Source: Providencia sp. (GTDB lineage Bacteria; Pseudomonadota; Gammaproteobacteria; Enterobacterales; Enterobacteriaceae). Taken from it: a DNA stretch of 64,000 nucleotides. Positions 61,898-64,000 of this stretch are shown piece after piece. Position 1 is the first letter of the stretch. Each line of letters opens with the position of its first letter. The notes below the pieces were generated by a model. The model did no database searches. It was not told the DNA's origin and worked only from the letters and a program-made list of their open reading frames with translations. Where the stretch lies: the NCBI RefSeq assembly GCF_003533305.1, contig NZ_DOEH01000013.1:156696-220695 (forward strand), in the 5' to 3' direction. A program made the position numbers and the translations under genes.

Positions 61898-62391
61898 TCC
61901 AATACCTTAGTTATATTTAAATTAATAACATTAATTAAGAATCAAAAAATAAAATCATGGAGATAATCTATTTTTTATAAAAATAAATATTTGAACAGCA
62001 TCCCAAAAACATTATTTCAAAATGAAAATTAAGATAAATTAACTACTCATAGGCAATTAACTAGATAAATCTAACGATACAAGATCAAAGTAAGCTACTT
62101 TATAAACACTCAACACTATGTTTATCTTGCTTTTCGATACAATTATTCAAATTTTAAACATATTAAATAAGAAGGAGACATACTAAGAAACAATCGCTAC
62201 AAACTAATTAACAAAAAAACATCAGCATTTAGTAAAATAAAGATAAAACCTTACTTTAAATAATTAAGGCTTTTCATCAATAACTAGAGCATTATTTTTA
62301 GTCACCACACACTTATTTATAGGTGACTGTTCTATAATAGAAGTACAATAAATTAAAAAAGAAATAGCCGAGGTCAGTACAGGGATTAATA
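61898..62391. other. Non-coding gap between the autotransporter and yfiF
   Basis: Very AT-rich. It should hold the autotransporter promoter at its left end (the ribosome site on the minus strand is TAAGGTATTGGA). I see no gene, RNA or repeat with support. Confidence 0.4.
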
Positions 62392-62441
62392 ATAAAAAAA
62401 CCATACATTAATTAGCTGATTTAGCTTTTCATGTATGGTTT
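62392..62441 (-). terminator. Terminator of yfiF
   Basis: On the minus strand AAACCATACAT pairs with ATGTATGGTTT around a 22-base interior, followed by a run of T. It is 27 bases after the yfiF stop. Confidence 0.85.
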
Positions 62442-62467
62442 ATCGAAGTTGATAATTTTATATTTGC

Positions 62468-63547
62468 TTACTTGGTTTTATTTTGCTGCCACCATTGAGC
62501 TAGCATAACACCCGTCGCAACAGAAACGTTGAGACTTTCAACTTTACCTGTACCGCCAATATACACGCTCATATCACCTTCATCCCATGCGCTATCACTT
62601 AGGCCATCGCTTTCTTGACCTAACACAAGCACCATTTTGGCCGGTAACTGTGCTTTCGCAATGTCTTGGCTACCTTTATGGCTTGAAGTGGTTACGATGG
62701 TGTAACCTGCATCACGGAACTTAGTTAATGTTGAAGTAAAACCATCCGCATCAATCGCCTTAATATGTTCAGCGCCACCTTCAGCAGTACGGATCGCAGC
62801 ACCAGACTCCAACATGCCCGCATCCTGTAAAATCACACCCTGCACACCAAAATGTGCACAACTACGCATGATCCCGCCAAGGTTATGTGGATTTCCCACA
62901 TCTTCCAGTGCTAATACGCAATCTTTGTCAGTTGCTTCTTGCAAATAGGTCTCGACATCCATACCGCCGCGTTTTTTAATAATAAAACAAACGCCACCAT
63001 GATGCTCTGTACCTGATGCTTTTTCTAACTCTTCATCATCAACCACATGATATGCTTTACGATTTGCAGCCATCCACTTCAACGCATCACGAAAACGCGG
63101 AGTGACAGACTTCAAAAACCATGCACGAACAATCGCATCTGGACGGTTTTTAAACATCGCTTGGCAAGCGTTCTCACCGTAAATGCGCGTTTCTTCCTGA
63201 CGTTGTTTACGTAATTGTTCCGGATCAATCAGGCTTTTACCTGAAATGCCACCGTGGTCATTAATTAACTCTTCACTATCTGGTCGAGAAATTGTACGCC
63301 ACGGGGAACGTTCGCGAGGAGCGCTATCTCTATCGCTATCTGAACGTCCTGAGCGGCCTGAACGTTCGTTACGTCCACCGCTTCTATTATCAGAGCCTCT
63401 TCTATCGCCACGGTCATCACGGCCACCACGACGCTTATTATCATTTTGGCGCTTATCGCTACCTTTATTGTCATCCTGCCCTTCACTGCGGACATACATC
63501 ACTTTTACTTTGCCGTTTTTACCGCTAAAATCATTCGAGTCGTTCAT
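62468..63547 (-). CDS. yfiF: TrmH/SpoU-family RNA methyltransferase YfiF
   Basis: A 359-residue SPOUT methyltransferase-like protein. The C-terminal part has the knot motifs [34 protein letters not shown] and [16 protein letters not shown] substrate-binding domain precedes it ([18 protein letters not shown]). Residues about 20-85 are a disordered Arg/Asp/Gly/Ser tail with many RGG/RSG-like units, longer than in E. coli. The RNA target is not known. ATG 63547 is used; a GTG is one codon upstream. It is divergent from tapT. Confidence 0.93.
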   Translation of the reverse strand: MNDSNDFSGKNGKVKVMYVRSEGQDDNKGSDKRQNDNKRRGGRDDRGDRRGSDNRSGGRNERSGRSGRSDSDRDSAPRERSPWRTISRPDSEELINDHGGISGKSLIDPEQLRKQRQEETRIYGENACQAMFKNRPDAIVRAWFLKSVTPRFRDALKWMAANRKAYHVVDDEELEKASGTEHHGGVCFIIKKRGGMDVETYLQEATDKDCVLALEDVGNPHNLGGIMRSCAHFGVQGVILQDAGMLESGAAIRTAEGGAEHIKAIDADGFTSTLTKFRDAGYTIVTTSSHKGSQDIAKAQLPAKMVLVLGQESDGLSDSAWDEGDMSVYIGGTGKVESLNVSVATGVMLAQWWQQNKTK

Positions 63548-63737
63548 CACTATCCCCTACTGAGCTTTGGCGCGAAGATTACATGATGTTTCAAGACTGC
63601 GCCACCAATTCACACGATTATCTCACTATAAAGGCTATTATCTCACCGAAAAGATATTGAATATACTTCTATCGTATACAAAGCGTTTTACGTACAATAC
63701 ACGCCTTGTTTTATAGCGGCTCACATACCTTACTCCC

Positions 63738-64000
63738 ATGACTCAAAATGCAGTTTATCACTTACGTCAAAAACGTCTTGCCCTTTCAACTAAACCTTTC
63801 AAGGCTAGGGGTTGCCGGGTAAAGCGCTGCCAATATTGCTTATTACCTATTCGACAATGTTTTTGCGCACAAACAGTACCAATGAATGCAAAAAGCCAAT
63901 TTTGCCTCATTATGTTTGATGGAGAAGTATTTAAGCCTAGTAATACAGGTAAACTTATCGCCGATATTTTACCGAATACACTTGCATTTCAATGGTCACG
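63738..64000 (+). CDS. tapT: tRNA-uridine aminocarboxypropyltransferase TapT (5' part)
   Basis: The frame from ATG 63738 runs off the right edge after about 87 codons. It reads ARGCRVKRCQYCLLPIRQCFC, then FCLIMFDGEVFKPSNTGKLI and ADILPNTLAFQWSR, which matches YfiP/TapT (DTW domain). TapT puts acp3 on U47 of tRNAs. The N-terminal cysteines (CQYC, CFC) suggest the zinc-binding start of the family. In E. coli it lies near yfiF and trxC; here trxC is not between them. Confidence 0.88.
   Translation, partial: MTQNAVYHLRQKRLALSTKPFKARGCRVKRCQYCLLPIRQCFCAQTVPMNAKSQFCLIMFDGEVFKPSNTGKLIADILPNTLAFQWS

Noticed and set aside
63246..63563. Plus-strand frames rich in Arg, Leu and Ser opposite yfiF
   Set aside because: They arise from the repetitive Arg/Asp/Gly codons of the YfiF tail; no ribosome site.

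Overview
This window looks like chromosomal DNA of an AT-rich enterobacterium of the Morganellaceae, most likely Providencia. I infer this from proteins very close to Escherichia coli and Salmonella families, an E. coli-like gene order (nag, tRNA cluster, ubiF, miaB-ybeZ-ybeY-corC-lnt, gltIJKL, leuS-lptE-holA-nadD, rsfS-rlmH-mrdA-mrdB-rlpA-dacA-ybeD-lipB-lipA, then cspE), low G+C, and many ERIC-type intergenic repeats. I saw no prophage, transposase or CRISPR array.

Layout. 1-4.4 kb: the start of an unidentified minus-strand gene, then a Fur-box-led iron cassette: a P19-type periplasmic protein, a free-standing cupredoxin, FTR1 permease, M75/imelysin protein and Tat-exported DyP peroxidase. 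This is an EfeUOB system with EfeO split into two genes and P19 added. 4.4-10.3 kb: amino-sugar catabolism, nagE divergent from nagBAC, with candidate NagC and CRP sites between. 10.5-11.3 kb: seven tRNA genes (Met-Leu-Gln-Gln-Met-Leu-Gln) behind a strong promoter. 11.8-20.5 kb: dctA, ubiF, miaB, ybeZ, ybeY, corC, lnt. 20.6-24.9 kb: scsABCD (suppressor of copper sensitivity, thiol redox) on the minus strand, with two ERIC copies between scsC and scsD. 25.4-28.6 kb: gltIJKL glutamate/aspartate ABC importer. 28.9-43.3 kb: leucyl-tRNA synthetase, LPS assembly, DNA polymerase delta, NAD synthesis, ribosome silencing and methylation, the PBP2/RodA/RlpA/PBP5 cell-shape block and lipoate synthesis. 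A DUF1722 gene of unknown role sits between nadD and rsfS. 43.4-48.5 kb: cspE, ogt, and the class Ib ribonucleotide reductase operon nrdHIEF with Fur and paired NrdR boxes.

49.1-58.6 kb: proVWX glycine betaine importer, three tandem ERIC copies running into the start codon of a YgaY-like MFS gene, then mprA-emrA-emrB multidrug efflux. 58.6-61.9 kb: a subtilisin-domain autotransporter. 62.5-64 kb: the rRNA/tRNA methyltransferase-like gene yfiF, divergent from the start of tapT, which runs off the window.

Most of the window is conserved core genome. The parts most worth a second look are the split EfeO/P19 iron cassette, ERIC copies placed where they may affect expression (scsC-scsD, MFS start codon, nagB leader), the duplicated tRNA block, the unusual DUF1722 protein, and the DPW-repeat tail of ProW. 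I do not see a clearly undescribed multi-gene system.
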